Positions 1 through 11,300 of a stretch of DNA of 64,000 nucleotides are shown one piece after another. Source of the stretch: Tritrichomonas foetus (Eukaryota; Parabasalia; Tritrichomonadida; Tritrichomonadidae); the NCBI GenBank assembly GCA_001839685.1, contig MLAK01000451.1, positions 51,028 through 115,027 of the forward strand, written 5' to 3'. A program made the position numbers and the translations under genes. The first letter of the stretch is position 1; each line of letters starts with the position of its first letter. The notes beneath the pieces are model-generated. The model had not been told where the DNA came from. It saw only the letters and a program-made list of their open reading frames with translations, and made no database searches.

Positions 1-1
1 A

Positions 2-163
2 CTTTTGAAGGCCTTTTGTGACCACGATAAACGTATGACGTTGATCCATGACCAATTAATTCTTCAAGCTCATACTGACCGACGAATTTTGGTAACAAGA
101 AAGCGCACATTTGAATTAGATGATTTTGATTTTGCAATATCAATTTTCAATTCAATATTATAA
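2..163 (+). CDS. 3' end of an unrecognised gene (partial)
   Basis: The frame is open from the window edge to a TAA at 161-163 and gives 53 residues with a charged, coding-like composition (it contains HTDRRILVTRKR and a terminal FDFAISIFNSIL). Its 5' part lies outside the window. I do not recognise the family. It converges on the sulfatase gene, with about 430 bp between the two stops. The open frame and balanced composition, unlike the AT-rich spacer that follows, are the only support. Confidence 0.5.
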   Translation, partial: LLKAFCDHDKRMTLIHDQLILQAHTDRRILVTRKRTFELDDFDFAISIFNSIL

Positions 164-592
164 AATTTCTTATGAATGGTATTGATTCAATACTATTGAA
201 TTCATTCGTCCAAATAGTTTAACTTTTTAAATGATATTCGTTTTCTTCAATTTTCACAATTTCGATGCTTCCGAATAATTGAAAGATGATGAGATATTAC
301 ATTTTTTCGTCATTGGTATTTAAACATATTTATCTAATAATTTTTGGACATTAAAAAAATATGTTATTATTCAATTGAAGGGTTCAATAGAAAATTAATA
401 CCAGAAATGTGAGATATCTCTTTGAAAATATATTCACCATAAATGTAATCATCGGTCAATTTTTAGAAAAAGTTGCATATTTCAATTAGAAATCACATTC
501 TGAGTCAAGCAAATAAACTATACAATTATTTGTGCAAATCTGTAACAAATTGAAAAAGATTCTAATGAATAATAAAAATCGGAAAATGATTT
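164..592. other. AT-rich spacer between convergent genes
   Basis: No supported reading frame or RNA gene is seen. It must hold the 3' ends of the partial left-hand gene and of the sulfatase gene. Confidence 0.6.
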
Positions 593-3118
593 TTAGAGAT
601 CGTTTGTTGTCTTTGTTGTTTTGTCAACAATCTTGAGGGTTCCTTCACCAGCCCATTTAGCTTTTTCAATGAGTAACTCTCTGAGTTGTTGTTTAATTTC
701 ATAATAATCTGGATCATCTTTCAGGTCATTCTTTTCAGTTGGATCATGCTCAAGATCAAACAAGTGCTTGTCTGTCCATGTATCCTTATCGGTTCCTGGA
801 TCGCCAAATGGTCTCAGTCCTTCTGCATGAATGACATACTTCCATTTATGTGTACGAACAAGCCTTCCAACATAAGATTCAGAAACTTGAGAATACATTA
901 CGTTTTCCCAGTCTGGATTATTGTAGTCTTGAATTGGTCTTCCACGCCATTCTGCTGGTGGTGTTCCTCCTGCAGCGCGAATTAATGTTGGTGGAAAGTC
1001 GATTGAGCTGATAATTTTGTCAGAATCATGGCCACCATAAAAATCACGGCCTTTAGCGACGAATGGAATATGTAAAGCAGATTCATAAGAACTTCTCTTG
1101 TAATCGTCAGAGCCTCCTGGTTCGATATCTTCTGTGTGGGATTTGAAGTGGCAACCGTGGTCACTTGTATAAATAATGAGAGTATCATCATAAATACCTT
1201 TTTCTTTAAGTTCTTCGATAAGTCTTCCGAGATTCTTATCGAGAGCATTGCAGCAACCCAAATAGTCTGGCATCCATGTTTCCCAATCGCCTTTTCCTTT
1301 TGTAAGGTCAGCAGGTTGTTCGAAATCACGGAATTTCTCTTTACTACCTTCTGGGCCTTCATATGAGAAGTGATCATTTTGATGATGTGGTTCAATGTGT
1401 GAAAGGAAAAGTGCAAATGGTTTTTCAGAATCATCATAATTACGGATATATTCAAGTGCAAAGTCTGTAACACAATCAACTCTGTAACCTGTGAATTCAC
1501 GTTTGTTATTATCTTGATCGAATAAGTATCCACCATAACCATGTGATGTAAATTCAAGAACATCAGCAGCAACCCAGTATTGGTCCCAACCTCCTCTGTA
1601 TTTGAGTGGAACTGGAATAGATTCATAATGTTGTTGATCTTGGTCAGATGCAAGATGCCACTTTCCAATGTATGCAATATTATAACCGCACTTCTTCAAT
1701 TCGTCTGCAAGAAGGTTTGGTTGATTGTCTGGAAGTGGAGCAGCATTCTTGAAGCATCCTGTGGCTGTTGCATAAAGACCAGTTTGAATAACTGCACGAA
1801 CTGGACCACAAACTGGTTGGTTAGTAAAACAATTTCTGAAGTTAACACCTTCACGTGCAAGTTGATCAAGATAAGGTGAAATGTCAAGTTTTTGACCATT
1901 AGCACCAATTGTATCCCATCTTTGTTGATCACTGAAGAAGAAAACAATATTTTCTTTCTTGTTGGATTTCTTTGGTGTGTATCTCTTCCTTTCTTCTTCA
2001 GTAAGTGGCTTCATTTGTGGGCGTTTTGGCCATGGTGTGAATCTTGGCTTCTTATTATCAGCTTCTGGTACTGGGTCCTTCAATTCAACAATTTGACCTT
2101 GTGTGAGGGCGATGATTCCTTCACTGAACCATTCAAAATCGAATTGTGAATGAACAAAGACAACTTTGAGATTGTTAGAATGTGCAAAGATATACTTTCC
2201 ATTAGACCTAAGTGTCTCTGGAAGTGTGATATATTCAAGACGTGAGCAGTTGCTGAAAGCATAATCGTTAATTCTGAAAAGCTTGGAGGGCTCAGCGAAT
2301 GTGACATTTAAGAGACTCGGCGTGTTGGCAAAAGCGGAGACACCGATGGTTTGAATGTTTTCGCTAATTAAAACATGCTGCAAGTTTTGGCAACCAGTGA
2401 AAATGTAATCACCAAGATTATTTGCAAATCTTGGAACTTCGAAGGCTTGTCTTGCTGGGCAAATTGGCGGCTCTCCTTCCTTGGCTGGCTTTGGACGAAT
2501 CAAGGTGACGTTTACGAGGTTGCTGAAAGGTGAAATAAAATCACGAGCAGTGAAAGGAATATACACAAATCTGACATTCAACATTCCAGTGAAGAAAAAT
2601 TCTGGAATTTCATGAACAGCACCTTCAATGGTAAGATTGACCAATGATGAGCATCCGTGAAGAACAAGCTTTGGCAATTCAGTGACAGATGGCGGAAAAA
2701 CGAAAGATTTGAGAGAAATACAATCGACGAATGACTTCAATCCAATATCGATTACTCCTGGCGCTGAAAAGTCGACGAGATGGGATGAATGGGCAAAGGC
2801 TTCCTTTCCAATGGTTTGGACATTCTCGAGATGAACTTTTTGAAGCTTTGAATTATAGAAACAGCGTTCTGGAATTCGATTATTGATAACTGTAGCTTTC
2901 TTGCTCATTACGAGTTCGTTGAGATTTGGAAACATCTTGGATATTTCGGAAATGTCGAAAACGCCACGTTTGAGGGCAAGTGAAGTTACTTGTTGGTTAT
3001 CTGAAATTCCGGAGATCGAAAAAGCAGCCGCAAAATCGTCGGTGGTGATTGGAGCGTTGCCATTAAAGCTAACTTTGATGGAGTCAGCAAGAACGAGGGC
3101 ACTCAAGATGAAAAACAT
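593..3118 (-). CDS. BspA-like LRR protein fused to a sulfatase
   Basis: This protein of about 841 residues starts at the ATG at 3118; the frame is open 5' of it only through a GTG. A short hydrophobic N-terminus (MFFILSALVLADS) looks like a signal peptide. Residues about 40-345 carry BspA/LRR_5-type repeats with recurring 'IG..AFA', 'L..I.LP' and 'F..C..L' motifs. A basic Pro/Lys linker follows, and a sulfatase domain fills about 390-830. Sulfatase landmarks are the metal-binding SDQQRWDTIG, the C-x-P-x-R maturation motif CGPVRAVIQTG (Cys about 437, the residue converted to formylglycine), GKWHL, and YTSDHG with a downstream Lys. All key residues are present, so an active secreted or surface sulfate-ester hydrolase is plausible. 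The substrate is unknown; the choline/N-sulfoglucosamine-type branch is only a guess. The LRR part probably binds surfaces or glycans. The fusion is unusual. Confidence 0.9.
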   Translation of the reverse strand: MFFILSALVLADSIKVSFNGNAPITTDDFAAAFSISGISDNQQVTSLALKRGVFDISEISKMFPNLNELVMSKKATVINNRIPERCFYNSKLQKVHLENVQTIGKEAFAHSSHLVDFSAPGVIDIGLKSFVDCISLKSFVFPPSVTELPKLVLHGCSSLVNLTIEGAVHEIPEFFFTGMLNVRFVYIPFTARDFISPFSNLVNVTLIRPKPAKEGEPPICPARQAFEVPRFANNLGDYIFTGCQNLQHVLISENIQTIGVSAFANTPSLLNVTFAEPSKLFRINDYAFSNCSRLEYITLPETLRSNGKYIFAHSNNLKVVFVHSQFDFEWFSEGIIALTQGQIVELKDPVPEADNKKPRFTPWPKRPQMKPLTEEERKRYTPKKSNKKENIVFFFSDQQRWDTIGANGQKLDISPYLDQLAREGVNFRNCFTNQPVCGPVRAVIQTGLYATATGCFKNAAPLPDNQPNLLADELKKCGYNIAYIGKWHLASDQDQQHYESIPVPLKYRGGWDQYWVAADVLEFTSHGYGGYLFDQDNNKREFTGYRVDCVTDFALEYIRNYDDSEKPFALFLSHIEPHHQNDHFSYEGPEGSKEKFRDFEQPADLTKGKGDWETWMPDYLGCCNALDKNLGRLIEELKEKGIYDDTLIIYTSDHGCHFKSHTEDIEPGGSDDYKRSSYESALHIPFVAKGRDFYGGHDSDKIISSIDFPPTLIRAAGGTPPAEWRGRPIQDYNNPDWENVMYSQVSESYVGRLVRTHKWKYVIHAEGLRPFGDPGTDKDTWTDKHLFDLEHDPTEKNDLKDDPDYYEIKQQLRELLIEKAKWAGEGTLKIVDKTTKTTNDL

Positions 3119-3492
3119 CACCTTTTGTGATTCGAATGAAGTGTCTTTCGAAACTTTTTGTGAATTTCCGTTGAAAAATCATAGTAAATTCACCTTTGAT
3201 CTTATCGTTTTTTGAAAATAAAATCATCATTATCTCAATTTCTATCGCTTTATAAAAAAATGAATGACTTCTCACAAATCTGTTTGAGAGTAAAAAATGG
3301 AAAAAAATCTTTCAAATTCGAATCCACAATTTTACTTTGAAATCGATGCGATAACTCCATTGTCTATGGGCATCAATATAATCGAATACTCACTTCAAAT
3401 AAATAATCCGATTATGTGATATATAGGATGTGAAAAGCCACCGTAATGTAAAAATAATTTTTTCGGATATCAAAAGGATAAAAATGTTTGAA
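3119..3492. other. Upstream region of the LRR-sulfatase gene
   Basis: AT-rich sequence between the sulfatase start and the inverted-repeat element. Apart from the initiator-like motif listed separately, nothing is recognised. Confidence 0.5.
3125..3130 (-). promoter_or_regulatory. Initiator-like motif (TCACAA)
   Basis: TCACAA lies 7 nt upstream of the sulfatase ATG. It fits the trichomonad initiator TCA(+1)-Y-W-W, which specifies transcription starts a few bases before the start codon. The assignment rests on motif and distance only. Confidence 0.35.
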
Positions 3493-3519
3493 TTAAGGAT
3501 AAACTCCGGTGAAGTGATG
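3493..3519 (+). repeat. Left terminal inverted repeat
   Basis: Begins TTAAGGATAAACTCCGG and matches the right repeat exactly over 27 bp in inverted orientation. An ambiguous base (3524) and two more (3546-3547) lie just inside it. Confidence 0.8.
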
Positions 3520-3941
3520 TGAANAATCATTCTTCAATGGATGACNNCGGGATCAAAAAGTTTGTTCATATTCTGAGCATTTGAATGATGTAAAATATTA
3601 GGGTCCCTTTTCAGATTGACCTAAAGGTCAAAATGAATAAGATACAAATATCGAAAACAAAAGTATTGCAAAGCAATTAAACAAACAATCTAATAAAATC
3701 TTTTGAAGCAAACATAAAGCTTGACGCAACTCATCTCATTTTCTCTTATCTAATTTCTGATTTCAGATTGATTCAAATGTTTTTTATCTTTCAGTAATTT
3801 TCCATAGTGCCCCTGGTTATACTTTATAGTTTTCTACTCACTATATGGTTTTTCTCATACATTCAAATTTGCATCATTCATAAACATGTTTTCATCAAAG
3901 ATCGTCCACCATATTTCACTAAGCCTTTGCCAAAATGACCT

Positions 3942-4929
3942 GGTTAACCATAAAAAGCTCCAAAATTCCCGGTTTGTTAACCAAATCGAACGATAGTAAT
4001 TCTCGATTGAACCTCTCGATGGTTAACAAAAAAAAATCTAACTAAAGGTTAACCTAACCATTTGGTTGGTTTACCAAAAACCTTTCACCAACCGACCGAT
4101 ATATTTTTTGGTTAACCAAATTTAATAGAAAAATTAGCTACTCCATATTATTCCATTTTTTAAAGATGAACTTCAATTACAAGTCATGTATTACATTTAA
4201 TTTAACGAAAAATAGTAAAATATATGAAAAATGGAAGAAGAAGTCGAATTTTGGCACTTTCAATCACCATTATTTTCCAATGATTTCGATATTACCAATC
4301 ATTAACATTTCAATGATTGTTAAATAACAAAGAAAGAAAGTAATTAAACTCATTTCAATATTTATAAAAATTATAATTCATAATTAATTATTTTTAATAT
4401 TCATCAATAGAATTCAAACTGATAGAACCAATTAAAAATTATTCTAAAGAATTTAATANNNNNNNNNNNNNNNNNNNNNNNNNNNNNNNNNNNNNNNNNN
4501 NNNNNNNNNNNNNNNNNNNNNNNNNNNNNNNNNNNNNNNNNNNNNNNNNNNNNNNNNNNNNNNNNNNNNNNNNNNNNNNNNNNNNNNNNNNNNNNNNNNN
4601 NNNNNNNNNNNNNNNNNNNNNNNNNNNNNNNNNNNNNNNNNNNNNNNNNNNNNNNNNNNNNNNNNNNNNNNNNNNNNNNNNNNNNNNNNNNNNNNNNNNN
4701 NNNNNNNNNNNNNNNNNNNNNNNNNNNNNNNNNNNNNNNNNNNNNNNNNNNNNNNNNNNNNNNNNNNNNNNNNNNNNNNNNNNNNNNNNNNNNNNNNNNN
4801 NNNNNNNNNNNNNNNNNNNNNNNNNNNTACTTCATTCTTTATAAATGTTTTATTACCTTTCCAACCTAAAATTAATAATATATGAGACAATATTGAATAT
4901 ATAATTATTTCTGACGTTTTTGGTTAACC
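3942..4929. repeat. Cluster of GGTTAACC palindromes
   Basis: Exact GGTTAACC occurs at 3942, 4047, 4110 and 4922, with near variants such as GTTAACCAAA and GGTTAACAAA around them. The copies at 4110 and 4922 sit in longer near-palindromes (TTTTGGTTAACCAAA) on either side of the assembly gap. They may be the ends or internal repeats of a nested element. Confidence 0.5.
4459..4827. other. Assembly gap (369 N)
   Basis: A continuous run of N. Apparent reading frames crossing it are artefacts. Confidence 0.99.
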
Positions 4930-5002
4930 AAAAGTCAGATGTCACTTTTGATAAACTTTTGGTTCATTTTTTGGTTAATCATTACCTTCAATACCCCAAA
5001 CC

Positions 5003-5660
5003 ATGTCAGAAATAAATGATATTAGTAATCAAATATTGAAGTTAAATAAACTTCCAAAAGTATGTGAAGAATGCTTGACGAGTTTGAAAGTTGTTGAAGA
5101 ATCATTCATTTGATTTAACAATAGTTTTAAAAAACCAGAATCATCATTTTTACACCAAATTGCCAAAATTTCCAGCGAACTAACTGATGTTATTGTCCAG
5201 TATCTAGGTAGAAATTCCGTTTCGTAACTTCTAAAGAGAATATTATTACTTCTCTCTATCTAATGTCCAAAAACTGGTATGTAGTGAAGCATCTCCTCTT
5301 ATTGAAAAAGCTTTTATGGAATTTTCCAATGCACACAATAGAATTCAAAAAGGTTATTTGATTCATCGTATGTTAAAAATGATGGAATAGTAGAAACAAC
5401 TCTTAACTTTCTTAGAAATGGAGAAGAAGTTGTAAAGGCAACATTTCATACATCCAATTCGACAATTAATATCTAAATTCAAGAAGAATTGGCTTCAAGT
5501 ACTTCTCTACTTATAGGCAGTTTTGATAATTATAATAAATAGGTGAAATATCAGCTCTTATTGAAATATAATTGGGTAAATGAAGCGAATTTATCACTAA
5601 ATCTTATTCTTAAAGAACCAAGTAAAATCTTTACGTTGACAAAAATACTATTGAATTAAA
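5003..5660 (+). pseudogene. Decayed reading frame inside the inverted-repeat element
   Basis: From the ATG at 5003, coding-like sequence (MSEINDISNQILKLNKLP...) runs 37 codons to a TGA. It then continues readably in the same or shifted frames: FLHQIAKISSELTDVIVQYLG, later ASPLIEKAFMEFSNAHNRIQ, then VETTLNFLRNGEEVVKATFH. Stops and frame changes separate the blocks. The composition is that of a former helical protein. I do not recognise the family, and it shows no transposase motif. Confidence 0.4.
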
Positions 5661-6482
5661 AGAGGAGAATAAAAAAAGAAAGATGATACTCAAAAAGATA
5701 TTCATACATCACTATGTTTCAATGTGCTGATGTGCTTTTGCTATTCCTTTGAATTCGGAGTATCGCCCTTTTTTTTTTCTCCCCAAAGCTATTTCAAATG
5801 ATTATTATTGCTTTCTTAAATTACCTATTTAGATGTTATATTATGTTTTGTTACATGAGTTTGAATTCTAGAGATTAGGTCAAAGTATTGAAATTAAATG
5901 ATATTTAATTATCATATTTTATAGATGTGTACAATAATATGTATAGTAGCATTCAATAAAGAATTTATAAATTATAACCAGTTACTTTCCAGAATCACTG
6001 TGATGAAAATATTAAGGAAAAATATATTGTTAACATTCCGAACTTCTTTTGTAACTTATCTCTGGTAGTAAGAATCTGTCTCCAGAAATGCATTAGATTC
6101 ATCTTCATTGATGAAATGAATATTAATTAAAAAATGAATTATTTTTATATTTGACAAAAAAGATGATTAGTGTATTGCTATGAAAATCTATAAAAAAATT
6201 TTGAAGATATATATTTTGCTCATAACTTTGGGAAGAGATCCCGGCGAAGGAGAAAATATTAATTTTTGATAACTTTTTGCATTCTAGGATCTTTAATTTG
6301 AACTCCCTTGTTAGAGGACGGCTTTATAGCTGTTTTGTGGATGATTATTGTTTTGATTAAATGAGATAAACCGAATTTCCGAATACTGAGTGGATAGATA
6401 GATCATGGATTCAAAATTGATAAAAAAAGCACGTTTATAAAAAGGACTTTTTTCATCAAAAAGTTTCTTATCGTCGATTTGT

Positions 6483-6509
6483 CATCACTTCACCGGAGTT
6501 TATCCTTAA
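6483..6509 (-). repeat. Right terminal inverted repeat
   Basis: Exact reverse complement of 3493-3519, ending in TTAA at 6506-6509. Confidence 0.8.
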
Positions 6510-7311
6510 CAATAAATTATGACTTATTGTGCATATATGATGAATTCTGATTCTCCATTAAGGTTTTCACAACCTTGATCAAGTGAAATCATGACAAAAA
6601 AAATCACTTGATGAAAAAAACTAAAATTTGTGAGTATTAGCCTAACATAAGATAAAAAATGAAACACTTTTGAAAAAATTAACTTTGTTTCATATTCCAA
6701 AATATTAATTATATATTCTCACTAAATCATATTTATTTATTTATAGCAAACAAAAAGTGAAGTACATATGAAATATTTTTCTCAACAAAATGATAAAGGC
6801 AATTTGCTCATGTATGAGTTCATTTTTTCTATCACTAAATTTTTTTACAATCTAGGTCAAAATAGCAGTTAATTAGCCAGAAACCGACAGTCAAATTTTA
6901 TGACTTCTGTTGAAGAAAGTCATAAAATTAGAATATATACAACTTTCCATATTGTAGCATACTAATCTATAAGTATAATAAAGGATAAATAAGGACTTGT
7001 TGAAGGAATCTCGTTAAATGTTCAACTCCTTCAGAAATCCTTTTGAAAAGTGCCATATCGTATCATACAAAATATATATTTTTAGCCATTCAATTATACA
7101 CAATATTTTCATCATCAGAAATGAAATTCTCTAAAATTCACAAAGAATTATCGCGAAAAAAAATCATTGATTAATCAGTTATGTATGTATTTCTCATTAT
7201 AAAAATAAAATTTTGCTAAAGCTTAGCAAAATAAGACAAAAGATAAGTTTCATAAATTCTCAAGAAATTTATCAAATCGATTTTTTTTACTACTGGAAAA
7301 ACAAAAAAGTT
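6510..7311. other. AT-rich spacer
   Basis: No supported gene or RNA is seen between the inverted-repeat element and the 3' end of the small acidic protein gene. Confidence 0.5.
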
Positions 7312-7788
7312 CTACAGATCGGAATTTTCGGTGGCTGGGTCATGATTTGTATCCGAAGTATGATTATTTTCAATATCTTCGTCATGACCTTCTTCTTCTT
7401 CCTCTTCGTGAGGAAAGATTTCTCTGTCATCTATTTTTGGATATGTTGATTCTGTTGGCGGGTTTGCAATCAAGTTTTTCAATTGTTCGATAAATGATTC
7501 CATTCTTGGCTGGAAACTCATCAAGCATTGTGTAAATCGTTCGTTGACTTCGTCAGATAATGGATGAAGCATAAAAGCTTCTGTAATTAAAGCATCCATT
7601 TGCTTAAGCCGTTCTTCTGCAATTTCTAATTGTTCTTTTCCTTTTTCAACAGCGTTAAAAGTAGCACGCTCTAGCGAGCAAATCGCATCACATATATCTG
7701 ATTCGTAATCAGCATCTTTCTCGGCAAGTTCGTCGAATTTTCGTTGAAGTTCCTCCATTGATGTTGAATTTGGCCACAATTTCACCAT
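7312..7788 (-). CDS. Small acidic coiled-coil protein, unknown function
   Basis: The ATG at 7788 gives 158 residues; the open frame extends three codons further 5' only through a TTG. Residues about 10-70 are heptad-rich and charged (MEELQRKFDELAEKD, EQLEIAEERLKQMDALI), predicting a helical or coiled-coil region. A second helix (MESFIEQLKNLIAN) follows. The C-terminus is strongly acidic (EEEEEEGHDEDIE) and then Asn/Thr-rich. No family is recognised. It is transcribed divergently from the UBR-type ligase gene, with a 591-bp shared upstream region. Codon composition is clearly coding. Confidence 0.75.
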   Translation of the reverse strand: MVKLWPNSTSMEELQRKFDELAEKDADYESDICDAICSLERATFNAVEKGKEQLEIAEERLKQMDALITEAFMLHPLSDEVNERFTQCLMSFQPRMESFIEQLKNLIANPPTESTYPKIDDREIFPHEEEEEEGHDEDIENNHTSDTNHDPATENSDL

Positions 7789-8379
7789 TAGCGTCAATTT
7801 ATCAAGGTGAAATATTTCTGAACACTTTCAATTGTTTGCATCAAACACGAAAGTCTTTAGATTGATATTTTCAAACTTATGAACTATTGAATCAAATAAA
7901 ATGCATTTTCTATGTTTTAAAGTATTTCTCACTAACTGAATAATTTATCAGCACCAAAATGAGTAAGGTTAATGATTCGAAAATATTCACGGATCAAAGT
8001 AATAAAAATTTGTCCACAACAATCTTCATTTGAAAATAGAGTTGGAATCATTCAGTTAAACAGGTTATAACTGAGAAAACTTTTATAATTTCAAATCATT
8101 TGACATATATAATCATGATTTTGAGTTTATTCCATGTTGGCTTGAATAAAATATATTTTTTAATTTCATTTAGTCTTTTAAATGCCATTGATTTTTGGAA
8201 ATCGGAAAATGAAATCAGAAGCATGTATATAATATTTTAATAAAATTAAGGAATTCGGTAAGAACAACTTTTTTACAATAAGGGTAAATTCTTAACACTA
8301 ATCACTCAAAGGTATGAAGCATCCATATTTTCATGACAAGAATAAAAAAAATTGATGACCGTTTAATTATTCCCTTCTC
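7789..8379. other. Divergent intergenic region
   Basis: It lies between the starts of the small acidic protein (-) and the UBR ligase (+) and should hold both promoters. TTTCACC at about 7809-7815, read on the minus strand, is a weak initiator candidate. Nothing else is recognised. Confidence 0.45.
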
Positions 8380-11300
8380 ATGAATATGGACGATGAGGAG
8401 TATATTTCGCTTTGTAGTCTTTTTCAGACGAACGTTAAAATGGCAATTGGCTATAGTGAAGCCCTTCTCAGTGAAAATCATGTCAGCTTCGAAAATTTTG
8501 TGGCCGACCAAATATCGAATTCAAATCCTTCTTCATGCCAAGAAGCGTGGAGCGACAGACGAATTGTCATCCATTGCAAAGAATGCGCAATAAGTAGCAG
8601 CAGTTGCATTTGTCTGAATTGCTATAACAAAAGCGATCACAAAAATCATCACATTTCGATTCGTTCGACATTTGGAGGAAATTGCAGTTGTGGAAATCCA
8701 CTTTCGTGGAAAGAAACCGGTTTTTGCCAGTGTCATCATTCACCTGATCCCAATCCAGAATCAACTCAATTATCAAAAGAGTTATGTGACACGTTGCTTA
8801 TCATTTTTTCATCAGCATTTTTAGATATTAATTTCAGAGCTATTTATCAGCCACTTGATTTTATTGACATTTGTAAGTGGACTAAAAAATTGGCAGGAAT
8901 TAATGACGGTTTTAGGAGATGCATTGTTATTGCACTTCTTAAGAAATCTGATTTCAGACAATTACTCTTAAATATTGATGCTTATGATATTGACTTAAAT
9001 TTAGCAATGGTTGATTTATTCATGAGTTTATTAACTGACAAAATTTTTGTCATACATTTTGCACAAACTGTTTATAAATTACAAATAGATTATGTTAATC
9101 TTTATTTAAGATTTATGAGAAACAAAACCAAGCCCAAACTTTTAAAGCCAATAATTAACCTTACTTCACATGCTTATACACCTTTAGTCTTTACAACAAT
9201 TTTGAAAACTTACGATTTTGATTGGACAGTTTTAATTGTTTCATTTTTCCAAGTTATCGTAAAATTGCTTGTGAAAGATCCAAATGGAGACTTGTTATAT
9301 AACAGTAAACTGAACCGAATTGCTGCAAACGTTCTTTTGCTTTCTGAAACGGCAATCGGCCTAGTTTATGATAAGCAACGTTGCCAATCACTGTTTAATG
9401 CTCTTGCTGTTACCTTTTCTTTGATTGAAGGCCATAGACCATTTATTTATTTAACACCTTCTGAAAAAGCTGATTTTACTGGATTAAATACATTTAATTA
9501 CTGGACTGCTCAACTGTCATTCATGTTTTCATCAACGAAAGTTCCATTAATGGGAGATTTAATCTTTACTTCGATTTTTAGATACTTTATTGATTATTTT
9601 ATCAGTGATAAATTTGACAATGATAAGAAAGTTGCACTTTTTAAGAGATCCATTCAAGGAACCGCCTTGTTTTCTCCAATAATCCCTAATCATTTCTTTA
9701 TATCAACTCTCTTTTATCAAAATAGGAAAAATTTACTAGAATATGTAAATAATTATATTTCTGGAGCACTTTCTCTGAATGATTTTTCACTTTTGTTGAG
9801 CATTTTACCTCTTAGATGGCTTGCTGCATGCCACTCCTCAATGACACAAATAATTCCAGTTGCATCACGTGGAATTAACTTTCTTGTGAAAAATTTCATG
9901 TTTGAAAATATGATTATTTATGCATTTGTACCAACTTTTTCATTAGCACAAACTTGTTTTGGTTTAATGCCACAAAAAGATGCATTCGTTGCTGAAATGT
10001 CATTCTTATATAGCTTGTATGAGGAAATTGAAGATGTAACTGTGAAAAAGAATCAGAGATTTGCTTTTCTTTTCATGCTTGTTTGTTTAATGACTGATAA
10101 ACTCTGTTTTGAACATGATTATATTGGAATTGGAAGACAAATGCTGAAAAGCTTACTTTTCAATAAACCACAGTCTGTCGGTGTAATTACACGAACTATT
10201 GCACCTTTATGTCTTGATAAAATGTCATTATCTGATGAACTTTCCGATCTAACTGAAAGAGTTACAACCAAAAAAGGAAACTTGTTTAAACTTAAAAATG
10301 AACAGACTTGTCATCCATTCCAGCCATGGCAGAAAATTTCACAAGTTATTAATCACATGTCACTTGCTCAACAAAGAAATATTGATTTCATTTCACAATT
10401 CCCTGAAATTCGTGAAAGTGAAGATGGATTAACATTTTCGCCTGCATTGAATTCATCAACATTGAAAATGTGGATGTATATCATACTTGCGGATTCACAT
10501 GTTAATCCACCTCTTCAAAGTATAGAAACGATTCATATTGTTCTAAATATACTTTTGAAGCTTTCAAAAATTGTTCAGTTCACTCCTTCTGTTGTAGCAG
10601 AAAAGAAAATTGAAAATTATGATGTTTTCCGAAAAACTATCTTGGAAATGGACTTTTATTCATTTATGTGGACACCTTTTGAATTAACTTTCTTAAAGTT
10701 CCCTTCTATTTCATTCGTTGATTTAATTGTAAATCTCGGTTATGGCAGTGTTTTAGAGAAAATGAATATCGATTATCATGCTCCGCAAAATAATTCAAAT
10801 CCAACAGATAAACCAGAAAGGGCAAAAGCGCGTTTATTGAAAGATCAAATTGAAAGTGATTTTAAACTACGCCAAAAGAATTTCAACTTAGGTACTCAAG
10901 ATGAAATAGAAGCAGGATCTGAAGTTACATGTAATATTTGTAATATACCATGTGACGATGAACAACTTTGTTTTCCATGCTTAGCCTATTATACAACAAT
11001 TCCATCATTGATTATTAATTCTGATAACCCAATTAAAACATTCTGTCTTCGAATTTGTCCGCATCTTGTTCATTATAACTGCGTACAAATTAGTAACGAA
11101 ACTTTTAGATGTCCAGTTGATAGAATGATAAGGACTTGCTTACTTCCTCGTATTAAAAATGGATTCGAACCATTAAATCTTGATCAAATAAATTTAATCC
11201 GGAATTTCCGTAAAACACCTATATTCTTTACAAGAACGAACAATCAATATGAAGGACTTGTAAACTCATTTGTTGGAACTTTACTAATAAATGAAGTGAG

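Larger units (their letters stand above)
3493..6509. mobile_element. Putative DNA transposon with 27-bp inverted termini, degenerate
   Basis: The 27 bases at 3493-3519 recur as an exact reverse complement at 6483-6509, bounding 3017 bp. Each end reads TTAAGGATAAACTCC inward. The outermost TTAA could be a target duplication, or TA could be, with the repeat starting just inside. No intact transposase frame is visible. The interior holds a 369-base gap, a decayed reading frame (5003-5660) and GGTTAACC palindromes. The family (piggyBac-like by TTAA, mariner-like by TA, or other) cannot be set from what is visible. Part of the coding capacity may lie in the gap. Confidence 0.6.

Noticed and set aside
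4404..4890. Two reading frames of about 144 codons on the minus strand
   Set aside because: They consist almost entirely of the N run and have no real sequence content.
7213..7449. 78-codon plus-strand frame over the 3' end of the small acidic protein gene
   Set aside because: It is the antisense shadow of the acidic Glu/Asp codons (the FFFFL-rich translation is typical). The minus-strand frame has far better composition.
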